Position numbers and translations under genes: made by a program. From assembly GCA_028095005.1 (NCBI GenBank), contig CM051462.1:231030473-231094472 (forward strand): a stretch of DNA of 64,000 nt, in the 5' to 3' direction. Under the pieces are notes generated by a model. That model was not told the DNA's origin and did not search any database. It saw only the letters and a program-made list of their open reading frames with translations. Of this stretch, positions 1 to 12,513 are shown in pieces. Origin of the DNA: Rhynchospora pubera (lineage: Eukaryota; Streptophyta; Magnoliopsida; Poales; Cyperaceae). The first letter of the stretch is position 1. Every line of letters starts with the position of its first letter.

Positions 1-1823
1 GATTAAATTTGATAATGCTGGAACCATGTCGTGAAGAAATTACTTACATTTTGATTGGATCAATGATATGACAGGCTAACAAATTGTTCGTGAAATTCCG
101 CTGAAGATATATGGTCGGTATCACTATCATATTCATATATACATTCCAAGTCAAGTCTTTGCCTCTGCATCTATTCTAGACATCGCATTTTCCCAACAAT
201 AATAATTAATACACACACACATGTGTAACTTTTGGCCATAGACTTCTACCAGTCAAGCATCTCCGTATCTGGTGGGCTCTACGCCTCCACTTCGTCGTTT
301 AAAATAAAAGAGCATACTGCATACCGTGCTCTAGCTTCTAAGAGGTCGGGACAAAATTGAGACCGGACTAGCTACACTGGTCCACAATCCGCGCCAAACT
401 AACGTGTCTAATGACTCTAATCTTATCTAATATTAGATCTCGACATTAATTGCCATTTTAATTGCCAAAAAAGAAATATACATTAATTTCCATTTAGTTT
501 TTTCCCCCTTAATTTTCTCCTACGAAATATATTACCGGAGTTATGTGACATGACTAGAGAATTAAGCAATAGTTTGTGAAATTAGATCAACATTATGCAT
601 AAATGCTTCGTGTATAACATTCACGAGCGATTTGATAATCAGCATAACAAAAACAATTAGGAAACAACAAACATACTAAGAGAAACATATATCTAAAAGA
701 ATTATGTAAATATATGTATATACTATTACTAGCAATTAGCAAACGTAACCAACCAAATTGGTGGGTAAATTACACATGAAATTTTTTTGCATAGGACCAT
801 AAAAAAAAATTGCATATGTGTTTTGTTTTCAAAATGAAAAATAATTATTATTGTAATGAAGTTTTTCATATTTATTGTGTTTTTTTTTCAAACACAGTGC
901 ACAATCAATCCAACAATAAATTTTTTTCTATTTTGATGAGTACATAACCAATACAGTGAAAATTCCTTTCTACTAAAAGTGTAGAGTTTGTAAACTTATA
1001 TCCATCGCTAAGTTCTAGTCATTGGATTAAACAAAAATGTCTAAGATTTCATAGGCTCCGTTTGGATAAGGTGTGGAAAGAAGAGAAGAAGGGAAGAAGT
1101 GAGAAGTATTGGGAAGTGTGTAACTTTGTGAAGAATTTGGATTATTTATAATAAATTTATTCTCTTATTCCTTCTTCTATTTTTCCCAAATGAAATTTAA
1201 ACGGAGTCATAGAGTAAACAATTGTTGACATCTTTTCCGAAATATTTTTGCCCTTAGGGATACGTGAGAGAGGAGGAAAGAGAGGCGAAGGAAGGAGAGA
1301 GGCAAAAGTTTAAATCAATTACCGGATCAGCGAAACAATTTTGAGGGTTAAGTGACATGTCACAAGGGAATAATTAGAAAGGACGACACGCTGTAGGTAC
1401 TTTGTAATATTTAATTAATTAAAAAAAAGTTAGAGAAATTGATTCCATCTTATTAAATTAAAAAATAAAATACTATAGATGAGGGACTTTATTGATCTCT
1501 TGAGGACCAAAATTGATTTCTTTTGCAAAAAAATAAAAATATATTTATTAACACAGCCTTTTAAGAATTTAACTTAAATAAACGACAAAAAGATAGTATG
1601 CTCCTATACAAGTCCGCTAGGTATTGCGAGAAACTTGAAATAATTATCATGTGAACAGCATGTTTTATTCATGAGAATCAATCCTTAGTATAGTTGCAAA
1701 GGATATTAATTAATTTACATCTTGAGCGAACCGTGACAGGTTTGAAACTCATCTAAAAGTATAATTATTCTCATCGGAATAAGTACTTAATCCTAGACTG
1801 TTTGGATTGTCTCTTAATCCATA
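1..1823. other. gene-free left flank
   Basis: AT-rich sequence with no reading frame or splice structure that I can support. The only structured item I see is a MITE-like repeat near 1054-1210, listed separately. The rest holds homopolymer A/T runs and nothing recognisable. Confidence 0.5.
1054..1210. repeat. MITE-like repeat, family A copy 1
   Basis: The ends are short inverted repeats: GGCTCCGTTT on the left and AAACGGAGTC on the right. The interior (roughly 1095-1165) matches, in reverse complement, the segment at about 13130-13190, including the shared core AATTTATTATAAA and the run that reads TTACACACTTC at the second site. A second, inverted copy with similar ends argues for a small dispersed DNA element rather than chance. 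Exact borders and target duplication are uncertain. Confidence 0.55.
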
Positions 1824-1845
1824 CACTACGCGAAATATTCTGACC

Positions 1846-2145
1846 TGTAACGGTTAATAAAAATGAATAGTAACGGGTATACAACCGTCACAGTAGCCTC
1901 CGTTACTAATCTTTATAATAACCGTCACAATTTTATCGTCAATGGACGAGAGTTTCATAACGGTTATTACAAAATAACCGTTACAGACCAACATAGTTTA
2001 ATAACGGTTATTATAAAACAACCGTTACAAACTGTAATAAATTTATTTAATCTTTTAAGTTTGTTTGTGGATTGTAACGGTTATTATATAATAACCGTTA
2101 CAGAAGTTTTATATCTGTAACGGTTATTAGTTAATAACCGTTACA
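1846..2145. repeat. left subterminal palindromic repeat array of the CACTA element
   Basis: Repeated hairpin units pair TAACGGTTATT with AATAACCGTTA across short AT spacers, in roughly eight to ten half-sites. Some units carry a CGTCAC variant. In CACTA elements subterminal arrays of this kind are transposase binding sites. Here the units are unusual in being near-perfect palindromes rather than simple direct or inverted short motifs. Confidence 0.85.
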
Positions 2146-2360
2146 ATTTTATATATAATTTTTTAAAAAAAATAAAAATCATACATGAACATGCGTAATA
2201 TTAACAATTCAAAATTAATTAACTAAAAAATTTTCAATTATTTTTACAGCGTAAAAAGATTCCCCTTCCGGCTAACAAAAATCGTCAAATTATAATATCT
2301 TTTATATCCCCTAATTACACAAAAAAAATCATCATAAATCATTCACCATGGCCACGGATT

Positions 2361-4254
2361 TCATCCCTCGGCCATGGTTTTCATTCCCTCGTCTGTTTCC
2401 TCAGCCACGACTTTCATTTGCTCCGCCACGACTTTTGTTCCCTCAACCACGGCTATGTCAATTGGTACTGCCAAGAGCATTTCTATAAGAACAAAAATCA
2501 CTCAATAGTAAGATATCAGAAAATCCAACCCCAAGTGTTGCAACTTCAAAATGTATTTATGCCGTGATCCTCATCAAAAAGCACATAATTAGCTTTGGTA
2601 ATTTATTGAGTTGTCCATATATCATAAAACAGCAAAAATATGAGATAAGAGATTTAAGCCTATAAACAAACAAAGGATAAACCTACAACCAGAAAGAAAT
2701 GAAATAGCCTTAACCTCCCTGCACAAAACCAATAACAAATATTGCAAAACTAATATACACCAATTATAATCTATAATAAAATAAAAGATGAAGTTAGGAA
2801 TAAAATATATGATTCTTGTTAACAAGGGAACATCATTGATATTGAATAGACAAACTGTTATATTGAATAGCTATATAAATTTCAGGAAGATGATCTAAGC
2901 ACCTAAAATTCAGTAGCAAATCAATATCATTCATTACATTTTTGTTTATTAATGCTACCTGTTTAGCCCTGTTTGACCAATGTGTGGCTATTTGCTAGTT
3001 TTCATCATTTCATACATACATTGATCCTCGTAAGCTATTCCCAAATCTAGACCCTGAGTTAGCTAGATATTCATTGTTCTAACCTTCTGAAAAGTAAAAA
3101 GGATAATAGATTCGGTAAATTAGTAGACATATGCACCATGTAAATGACAAAAGTGGTCCTTTAAGTGTCACAAAATTTTATTTCATAATATAATTTGACA
3201 AATTCTCAGCTTACTGGTATTTGGTACTTGCATATCCAATTTCATTTAATTCTTCTAAAAGAAATTGAGCACTAGATGTGCCATGAAGAAGTGAATTAAA
3301 TTAAATTACCGTCGAGGATGACAAAAACTTACTTGGTCTTACATTCCATGAATATCTAGCTAATGCCAACTCGAGGCCTATTGTTTCATGCTCACTATAT
3401 ATTCCTGCAACTGCTGTTGCCTGTAAAAAAAAAAAATAACAAACAAAGAAAGAAAAGATTCAATTAAGCTCAAAATTTACTATGGAACATCAACAGTATA
3501 GAAAAACCAGTATTGTACTAGACCACTTTGATAAGCTTGAAAATAAAGAGAAAACATTCTCTACTCAACAACACTTGAAAAACCAGTACGTACATAAGGA
3601 CTAAGCTTTAGCCAGTCAACTGCAACCCTTGACTAACTGTAGTATGGAACTATGGATGTAAAATAAGTAGCATGCCAATAAGTTCTTTAGCTCAACAAAA
3701 TAGGTTTACATATCTCAGTCACAACAAGCAATTGAGAAAGTGAAAGACCACCAGCTACCTCAAAATAGGCTTATCTGCATGCCTCACCCGCCTCGGCTCT
3801 TCCTCTGCCTCTGGACAGCGTCTCAGTTACCTTCTCAACCATGAGCAACTGCCTCGGCCGTCAACAAAGAGATAGGGTTTCGAGTACAACGCCAGCAAGA
3901 GAGAGGGAAGGTTTCGAGGACAGAGAGAAGGAACAATTTCGTGGTCCGGTGAAGGATCGAGAAATCAGATCTGCGGTGGTGGCGGCTAGGAAATAAAGTG
4001 GCGAGCGGATCTGCGGAGGGAGAGAGCAAAGAGGAAGAGTTTGGTGGCTGGGTTTGAGAGGAGAACAGGTTCAGGTGGAGGAGGCTGAGTTCGGGGGTGG
4101 GTTGGTGTTGGCCATCTCCTGTCGGAGCTGCGGAGAGATCGAGCGGCGGAGAGATCGAGGGAGGTCTTTGGTAAAGTGAAAAAGAATTGAGGGAGAAAAG
4201 AATGAAATAAAGAGGGGGTCGGATATTTTTTTTATAGAAACTCGCCGCTGTCAA
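2361..4254 (-). CDS. candidate spliced gene inside the CACTA element, function unknown
   Basis: On the minus strand an open frame starts at 4254 and runs about 139 residues to 3835, rich in Ser, Pro and Leu. Further down, a last-exon-like segment (2482-2361) follows a good acceptor and reads ..VVEGTKVVAEQMKVVAEE.. to a TGA stop at 2361-2363. That segment is a short heptad-like, acidic, amphipathic repeat built from 21-24 bp tandem units. Middle exons are not resolved, and I have not shown that the two pieces belong to one transcript. It may be a captured host gene fragment or a small transposon accessory protein. I do not recognise a family. Confidence 0.25.
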
Positions 4255-4286
4255 GAGTAATATTGTTCAGATAAGAACGGAAGCTT

Positions 4287-4549
4287 TGTAACGGTTTTTA
4301 TTTAAAATCCGTTACATAATTACAATTTAAATTCTCTAACGGTTGTTATCTAATAACCGTTACAGAAGTGGTGGTCTTCTATAACGGTTATTTAATAAGA
4401 ACCGTTACTAATCTGTTGACAGATTCTTTAATTTTTTTGACGGAGATTCTATAACGGTTGTTTTATTAAAACCGTTACTGAGTGAACTTGAAATTATTTA
4501 CACCGCTGCCACTCCGAATTCTGTAACGTTTTTTTTCATAACCGTTATT
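4287..4549. repeat. right subterminal palindromic repeat array of the CACTA element
   Basis: Counterpart of the left array, with four or five palindromic units of GTAACGG...CCGTTAC separated by 25-40 bp of unrelated sequence. Some units are imperfect, for example a CGTTTTTTTT variant near 4525. It supports the assignment of both ends to one element. Confidence 0.8.
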
Positions 4550-4585
4550 AATGGGGTGTTACTGATCGACGTTTTTGTGGTAGTG

Positions 4586-5149
4586 ATATTAGCTATTTAG
4601 TCCAGAATAATTCTTATTTTTGATCGTTTACGATTACAAATTTTAATCACAAATAACTAATCTTACCCTTAATCTTGTATGATCCAAACGGAGCCACAAT
4701 TCTTAGTTCTTTATTCTCAATTATCTATTCTAATATCTAGAATTATACTAAACATAATCTAAATTTAATTCGAGCAAATGTGGTCCAAATTCTCCAGGTC
4801 ACTAAAAGCATTTAACCATTTCAGCGCCTAACATTATTTAATGAAAAGCTGTTGTCACTTAATGCAATTATATATACTGGCCTGTTAATTATACCAAACG
4901 GCTAATGTAAATGGTTGCATTACATATAGCGAGTCATGAGTGGACCATAATACATGTATTCTGAAAGTGGTACGGTAAGGATGTGTCATTACACACAATA
5001 ATATATGTTCCACCTTTTTAATTTGGACAGCACCATTCTGATAGAATACCGCGTATGTATGAACCTGGAAGGTTGATAAACTATATGTACGGGCTTCAAA
5101 GTTCAAACAAGGCATATGTAATTAAGTACAAAGTCGGCTCACTGCAACA
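4586..5149. other. upstream region of the receptor kinase gene
   Basis: AT-rich flank between the CACTA element and the kinase start codon. It should contain the kinase promoter, but I cannot pick a convincing TATA box or regulatory site. The CACTA element therefore ends only about 560 bp from the start codon and may influence expression. Confidence 0.4.
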
Positions 5150-8100
5150 ATGAAGAATTACAACATGAGAGAAATGGCCTTTTGGTTTGCATTCCTTGCT
5201 TCTTTTTTCCTGATTAATACTGGAGTGAACGGCCAGGCCAATAATACTGGTAAGCATTTGAAATCGTGGTTAATTGCATCATATTCATCCTCTTCCTGGG
5301 CTCATTTCATTCTTTCTTCTTTTAATATCACGATTATGATGGTGATGTGTTTTTTGAGGGTTCGCAATAGCCAAGTACAAATATATTAGAAAAAGGTCAT
5401 TTACAGAAGAGTCAGTGCATTGACACGGACCCAAAAAAAAAAAAACAAAAGAATTCGTAAGTCTATGCTTTTCAATTACAAGACACTCCACACCCTAACG
5501 GACAGTAACGATTATGATGTTCATGACATAAGCCTAGCACTTCCTTAAAATAGTTCATTTGCAGCAAATTGCTGTTAATTGTTCTTCTTTTTATAGGATT
5601 TGTGAGCATAGACTGTGGATTACCTGGTAGCTCTAGTTACAAAGATGCTAGCAGCACTCTCACGTACATATCTGATGCAAAATTCATTGATACTGGAACA
5701 ATTCATAACATATCAGTGGAGTACATGATGACACCAACCCTCTCACCACAATACTTGAATGTGAGAAGCTTCGACACCGGGGTTCGAAATTGCTACACCA
5801 TAAAATCTGTAGTGGCAGGGGGGAAATACCTCATGAGAGCGACATTCATGTACGGAAACTATGATGGATATAGCAAGGATGTCATTTTTGACCTTCACAT
5901 CGGGGTCAACTACTGGAAGACAATTAAAATTTCTGATCCTGAAAACGTGACTATCGCTGAAGTAATATTTGTTGCTCCCGTTGATTATATTCAAGTTTGT
6001 CTGGTGAACACTGGCCTTGGAACACCATTCATTTCTTCATTGGATTTAAGGCCGATGAAGAGCAGTCTCTACCCTGCAGCAAATTCTAGTCAGGCTCTGG
6101 CACTTTCACGCCGATTAAATGCAGGGCCTACAGAAGGAACAATCATAAGGTATATAACTATATATATTAAGTTATGTAACATCTCTTTGTAATCTTCAAT
6201 ATTGGAATAATGGTTACTGTTAATATGTATTCAGTTTTTCTCAAGAAAGAATGGCCTAACTGGTTAATTTCTCTATGGAAAACATCTCTATAAAATTTGT
6301 CGGCTTTAGATCCAGGCAATATTTCTTATGTTAATTCAAAGGAAACAACAAGAATGACATAATATGGGATTTCAGCATGGTTTTCTTCACATGATTAACT
6401 GCAATGCATGAAAGTCAATCTAAATGTGTTTTAATTATTAATCTTATCAAACAAAACGAAAATTACTAATAAAATGTATAATATTATATAAATATAACAG
6501 GTATCCAGAGGACCCCCATGATCGAATGTGGGAACCATGGAGCAGAGTTCCGAATTGGACTGAAATCACCACCACTTCACATATTCAAAACTTTCCCGAT
6601 GACTTATTTGAGGCACCTTCTGCCGTCATGCAGACAGCTGCGACACCAGTAAACTCCTCCGAGATCCAGTTTTACTGGGACGTCAATCCAATTGACAAAG
6701 GCCTCAGCTACGTACATTGCCAACCTGCACTTCTCTGAGCTCATGCAACTGACTGAGAACCAAAAACGCGAGTTTAACATCAAAATAAACAATATCCAAT
6801 GGTACAATAGTTGGTTCTCGCCAGATTATCTGTACTCTGATGCAGTTTATGCAGTGAGGTCAATTGATGGTTTCCAGCGGTATAATGTCTTGCTCGCAGC
6901 CACTGCAAACTCTACTCTGCCACCGATACTCAATGCAGTTGAGTTGTTTATCGTGCTGCCTGTTTCTGCTGTACCAACTGATAGTGGGGATGGTAAGGTC
7001 AATTTTTGTTGTCAGGCAAAATATATTTTTATTTTTCGAGACCATAATTATTGATCAACAAGTGTTTTTATTTTAATTTGTTTGAATACCAGTAAGTGCA
7101 ATAAATGTGATTAAGACAAGTTATCAGATAACGAAAAATTGGAATGGTGATCCATGTGCTCCGAAGACTTATGCATGGGATGGTTTGAATTGTAGTTATG
7201 TTGTCTCTAGCTCTCCAAGGATCACAGTTGTGTGAGTTTCCCTTTTTCTTTCTTTTTTCTTTTTTTCTGCTATTTATATACATCGTTGTAATAAGACTCC
7301 AAGATTTCAATTACGTCAGAAAATGCACGGTGCATTCCATTTTGCACTTCGTGAACGCCAAGTTTTACAATTTAGTCCTTTGTCAATTTTTCTTATTTCC
7401 TTTCCCTAGGACATTTATGTGAATGTCGGTTTATTATTATTATCTTAAACTAGGCAATAATTTACAAGTAATATGCTATTAAAGAAAAAAGCGTGGTTGC
7501 CAGCAATCAATCACTTTAAATGATTTTTACTAATTATATAACATTTTGACAGGAGCCTAGCATCAAATGGATTGACTGGTGAAATAACAAATGACTTTGC
7601 CAACCTGAAGGCGCTCCAGACATTGTATGAAAACTGTAATTTATTTGCTTTTTATTTTTTCCTTGGCTTCTCTAATTGGAGTTTTACTAGACAAAATTTC
7701 CATTTAAATTGCTTTATAACAAATATTTTATATAAAATTATCTAACATTAAATTTTGTGGCTTCCTTTGTCAGGGACTTATCTTATAATAATTTGACTGG
7801 GCAAATTCCAGATGTTCTCTCTCAATTGCCATTACTTTCTGTATTGTACGTTACAATAATAAGAAGAAGAAAAATCAAGCAACCGTTTTGGTTTTATTTT
7901 CTTGAATTTTAAAGCATAAACCAAGATGCACTTTTTCAACAGAGATTTGAGGGGCAACCAGCTCAATGGATCTATACCACCTGGTCTCCTGAAAAAATCA
8001 AGAGACGGGCCACTTACCTTGAGGTTTCTTTCAAACTTTTTTGAATATCTACAGCAAAGTGTTACTCTGCACCTTTTGTTTACATATTAATTTATAACTT

Positions 8101-10797
8101 TTAACAGGGTTGAAAATAATGTAACTCAATGCTTGGATGGGACTTCATGCAACCAGTTGAAAAAGAAGCATAACAGTTACACAATAGCTATTGCTATTAT
8201 TATTGTCTCAGTAGTTGTGGTGGTGTTCTTAGCTGCAGTAGGAATTCTCATCATCTACAAATTTAAAAAACAGCCTGGTACAAAATTAAATGAATAATGT
8301 CATACATCCTTAACAGTATATAAATGTTATTCGATGTCAATAATTATTTTTTTGAGCTAATTGACAGAACAATCACAATTTGAATATAAGCATATGAAAA
8401 AATCAAACCCAAATAGGATGTATCCACTAAGCCGGTAACTTTTTGTAGTTTTGTGCTCCTTACTGTTTCAGGGATCAGCAAAAACAAGGATTTTATTAAT
8501 TACCAAAAGCATTCACAAACCTGATATCTATTCTGCAAAAACTTTGATTTCATCACAAAAGTGAAATCCAATTACTGATTGGATTTTAATTATCTTTGCA
8601 AAGCTACATCCTGGAATCGTACAGTAAATCCACAAAATAAAAGATACTCAACTGTAGCCCATAACGTGAACACTTCTATGAAGTTGGAGAACCACCAATT
8701 CACGTACAGTGAATTACAGCAGATAACAAATGACTTCCAAAGAGAGATTGGCAGAGGCGGATTTGGGGTTGTGTATATGGGGTTCTTGGTTGATGGAACT
8801 CAAGTTGCAGTTAAAATGCAGCGCCACATGTCAACACGAGAGGTTAACGACTTTACGGTGGAGGTACGGAATTTGTGACACTACTGAAAGCATTAATTAA
8901 TGCCTGCACTTAATTATACACATCCTTGGAATATACAGCACATGTACATTCCATAAATAAGTAATTTTGAGATATATTAAAGCAGGGATTAATTAAAAAT
9001 GCTTTGGATAAACTCTCAGGCTTGACAGTATTTTTGAATATTAGGACATAAGAACCTTATTGTTTGATTCTAACGCCAAAAAAGTCGTTTAAAGGTTGCC
9101 CTCATATATATCATTATATTTAATTTTATTAACTTTAATGTTATTAGATTTTGCACTCGTGGGATCCACATCTTATGATTACTAATGACTTCTCCAGGCG
9201 CAACATTTAATGAGGATTCATCATAGGAACCTTGTATCGCTTATTGGTTATTGCAAGGATGAAAATTGTTTGGCTCTTGTCCTTGAGTACATGTCACAAG
9301 GAAGTTTAGAAGATCACCTAAGAGGTTTTAAGTTTCATACATTCAACTTGTGTGTTGTCATTTTTACTTCCTGTTTTTAAAATATTTTTCGAGAAAAAAG
9401 AGAAATCTTTTATTTTAACAGGTAGTGCAGCCAGCACGTGGCCTTTGACATGGAGAGACAGAATCCGAATTGCACATGAGTCTGCTAAAGGTACAATTAC
9501 AAATAGAATAGAATATTCAATTACAGAATTCTGAATACTTTCATAAGAAAATGAGTACAAAATAGAAATATTCACAGTTCAAATAAACAAATTTAATGCA
9601 ATCTCTTGGACAAATTTTAGTTAGCATGAAAACATCTGGCAAGCTCACTGACTGTCTAGGACTGATATCTAAAGACATAGAGGTTTAAATGCAAATGAAC
9701 ACAGATTACGACTTACAACCAAAACCATTAACTGTTTCTCATATCGTCAGTTTCTGGTTTGGTTCACAGTAGAGATGTGGACACAGCATATTAACAAAAG
9801 CACTCAAATCTTTCGTTGTGGACTTGTCGCATACTGGCATGCACCCCAGTTCCTACAGTGGTCCACATTAGAGACGGAGAAATATTTTACGCACATGTAT
9901 GACTCTATATTGCTTGGATGCACATCGGATTTGATCCTAATAGTACTCTTACACGACTCCAAAATCTTTAGAAACATTTCAACATGCATCTTGACATCAT
10001 TTTTCTTTTTCAATGCTTTCTTACTTTCTGTCACTAAGTAACCAAGCTTGTAGGTTATATATGTGCATTACAATTTCTAACTCGATTGAATACCGATGCG
10101 CAGGATTGGAGTATCTACATACGGGTTGTAGTCCGCCACTAGTTCACAGAGATGTCAAGCCAAGCAACATCCTTCTAGATGCACAATTAGAGGCAAAAAT
10201 AGCTGATTTTGGCATGTCAAAACAGTTCAGCAGTAATGACAACACACATGTAACGACAGATCATGTGGTCGGTACACCTGGATATGTCGATCCTGAGTAA
10301 GTAGCCGGCCAGTCTCACATTAATTTACAAGAATACACACACTCACACACACGCATACAAGAAATATATAAACAATTAAACATACATCAATGTTCAGGTA
10401 CCACATGACATGCCAGCTAACCAAAAAGAGTGACGTGTATAGTTTCGGTGTAGTCATACTACAGATAGTAACGGGTCAACCCGCAATCATAAAAGGAACC
10501 GAACCGGATAGCGAAAGCATGAACCTTATTCAATGGGTGCGAGTGAGGCTCACTAGTGGTGACATAGAGAGCGTGGTGGATGCAAGCATGCAAGGAGACT
10601 ATAACATCTACTCTGTACGGAAAGCTGCTGATGTGGCGCTCAACTGCACTGCACAGAGTGGGGCCCAGAGGCCCACCATGACCGAGGTCACATTGCAGCT
10701 CAAGGAATGCATTGAGTTGGAGGCCGCGGTAGGAAGAAATTCAACCAGTAATTTTCATACCGCGAATAGTAGTACTGGTTGTACCAGTGAAAATTAA
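5150..10797 (+). CDS. malectin-like LRR receptor-like Ser/Thr kinase (LRR-I type), one frameshift
   Basis: Thirteen exons can be traced: 5150-5249, 5597-6149, 6501-6992, 7093-7231, 7553-7624, 7774-7845, 7943-8023, 8108-8277, 8625-8863, 9198-9324, 9422-9490, 10104-10296, 10398-10797. All have GT-AG borders and agreeing phases. The roughly 901-residue product has a signal peptide (about 1-28), a malectin-like ectodomain (about 36-350), short leucine-rich repeats in typical 72-bp exons, one membrane helix (IIIVSVVVVVFLAAVGI) and a kinase domain. Kinase motifs seen are GRGGFG, VAVKM, HRDVKPSN, DFG and GTPGYVDPE, so the kinase looks catalytically complete. It should sit in the plasma membrane with the malectin/LRR part outside. 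The oddity is near 6700 in exon 3. The frame must slip by one base, as if one G was added in AAAGGCC, to continue into the conserved ATYIANLHFSEL stretch. The copy is thus either a recent pseudogene or carries a sequence error. The family includes senescence- and defence-related kinases; the ligand is unknown. Confidence 0.88.
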
Positions 10798-11964
10798 TGG
10801 ACACAAGTCGGTCCATGTAATGATAGCCAAAACAGAGCACGGTGAGAAAGAATACCAGCCCGGTACAATTCCAATGGCTTCCTTCCATGTAACGAGATAA
10901 TTTGGTACATTTCAGTTTGAATTTTGTCTAAAGTTACTTCAGCGAGATAACGTCTTTCTTTCCTCTTTGAATTTTCTCTATAGATGTTTGTTTTAAAACC
11001 TAATATCAAATTTAATGATACATTTAAATATATAAAATTATTGTTGACAAATAGTTTTTTTTCCCCTGCCGTAATGATTTTTGTGGTCAGTATATATACA
11101 GCGGGTCAAAATCAAGTTGTTATTACTCGCCTCAGGAGTGATTAGATGGAATTGCCACAGAAAAATTGTTTCCTTCCTGTGAGAGTTATAGATTTTCTGC
11201 GGAATTGACCCTTGTGGGCACTATTCAGCTCGGTAAAATCAGTTCTTCATGTGCTCTTTTAAAAAAATTTTTTTGAGATAAAAGTATGGGTCATGCGTGT
11301 GCTCTTTTTCAATTTGCTATACGATCGACACAAAAAGCTATCTCACGAAGCAAGGTCGAACTCTAGTATAAATAGAAGAAGGAAATTGAAAAATTTGCAA
11401 ATGAAATTTGCGTACCTGATTTCACGCAGCGCAAATGAAATTTGCCATCTTAAATTATTAAAATTATATCAATTTTATGTATCAAAAAGATCGGTAAATT
11501 GACAAATATATCTGTGTTGCAATTCATGTGTCAATAGTCAACACCTAAAAAAGGCATTTTTCACGATAAATTCGAATTGATGAATAGAATATTTAAATAA
11601 TCTCTTGAAAGCTGATAATACAGCGTATATCACTTAAAGACCTTTTTTTTTTAAAATTTCCCCCCTGTAAATTTCGCTCTAGCTGTCACTTAGCTGTTAC
11701 AAACGTCAAAGCTTTCCAAAAGAGGTCGCTCAATTGGAGCTGTTTTTTTTTTTTTTTTTTTTTTTGTTTAAACGAGGCTCCCAAAAAGGGGGACCGAAAA
11801 GCATTAACTAAAAAGAGAAGTTACAAGTCACGAGCAGGGACTTAATCCAAAGCAGAATAACCATCAAAATACATTAAAACAGTTAAACAAGATAGGAAAT
11901 TATTCTACTTGTATCTGCAGTTCTGCACCATTGGTTTCTGTAATTGTGTATATTAATTTTCCAG
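10798..11964. other. intergenic, with a LINE-like tail
   Basis: Downstream flank of the kinase gene. A T run at about 11743-11765 is followed by GTTTAAACGAGGCTCCCAAA. Read on the minus strand this is a GC-richer tail ending in poly-A, similar in layout to the 3' end of a truncated plant LINE. No coding part of a LINE remains. The rest is unremarkable AT-rich DNA. Confidence 0.4.
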
Positions 11965-12513
11965 GTTTCATCACCATTGGTTGCGGTTTACCAGAAAATG
12001 ATAGTTATGTCGATGGCGTGACAAAGTTACTATACATGTCTGATGCACAGTTTATTGACACGGGGGAGAATCATAACATTTCCAGGGAGTATGTTACCGC
12101 GTCTCTTTCGAGACAGTATTTAATTGTCAGAAGCTTCAACTCAGGCACAAGAAATTGCTACTTGCTCAAATCCTTAGTGCCAGATTGGAAGTATCTGATA
12201 AGAACAACCTTTTTGTATGGTAATTATGATGGATTAAAAAAGTCTGTGATGTTTGAACTCTATAATGGTGTCAATTTTTGGAAAACTGTCAACATCTCTG
12301 AACCAGTAACTCCCGTCATTGCTGAGGTAATTACGGTGGCAGCAGCTGATTATGTTCATATTTGCTTACCGGCGGAGAGACCCCTTTTATCTCGTCGCTG
12401 GATTTAAGGCCTTTGCAGAATAGCCTTTATCCAATTGCAAACTCGACTCAGTCGCTCTCAGTGTCAGTGGTAAAGAGCCTCAATTCCGGACCAACGGATG
12501 CTACCATAATCAG
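11965..12513 (+). pseudogene. fragment of a second malectin-like receptor kinase (exon 2 only)
   Basis: After a good acceptor (TTTTCCAG) the sequence reads GFITIGCGLPENDSYVDG and continues for about 140 residues, closely parallel to exon 2 of the kinase gene at 5597-6149. Near 12370-12385 the frame breaks. The continuation TPFISSLDLRPLQ is found in another frame and runs to ATIIR at 12513. The donor that should follow is GC rather than GT. No signal exon, LRR, membrane or kinase exons follow. This is a tandem-duplication remnant of the upstream gene, limited to one ectodomain exon. Confidence 0.85.

Larger units (their letters stand above)
1824..4585. mobile_element. CACTA (CMC/EnSpm) DNA transposon, probably non-autonomous
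   Basis: The left end begins CACTACGCGAAA and the right end, read on the minus strand, begins CACTACCACAAAAACG. Both end in the CACTA signature. A 3-bp target duplication ATA flanks the element at 1821-1823 and 4586-4588, the size expected for this superfamily. Both subterminal regions carry many copies of a TAACGGTTATT/AATAACCGTTA palindrome, typical of the repeat arrays that CACTA transposase binds. At 2762 bp it is too short for a full TNP2-type transposase and I see none. The interior instead contains a candidate minus-strand gene. Identity as CACTA is firm; the role of the internal gene is unknown. Confidence 0.9.

Noticed and set aside
5569..5596. Start codon for the malectin exon at about 5569
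   Set aside because: This is intron sequence. A proper signal-peptide exon at 5150-5249 splices in phase to 5597.
9775..10034. Open frames on both strands within the kinase intron
   Set aside because: They lie between exons 9490 and 10104 of the kinase gene and show no homology or splice signals of their own.
11743..11765. T run as a Pol III terminator
   Set aside because: There is no upstream Pol III gene; it fits better as the poly-A tail of a minus-strand retroelement.
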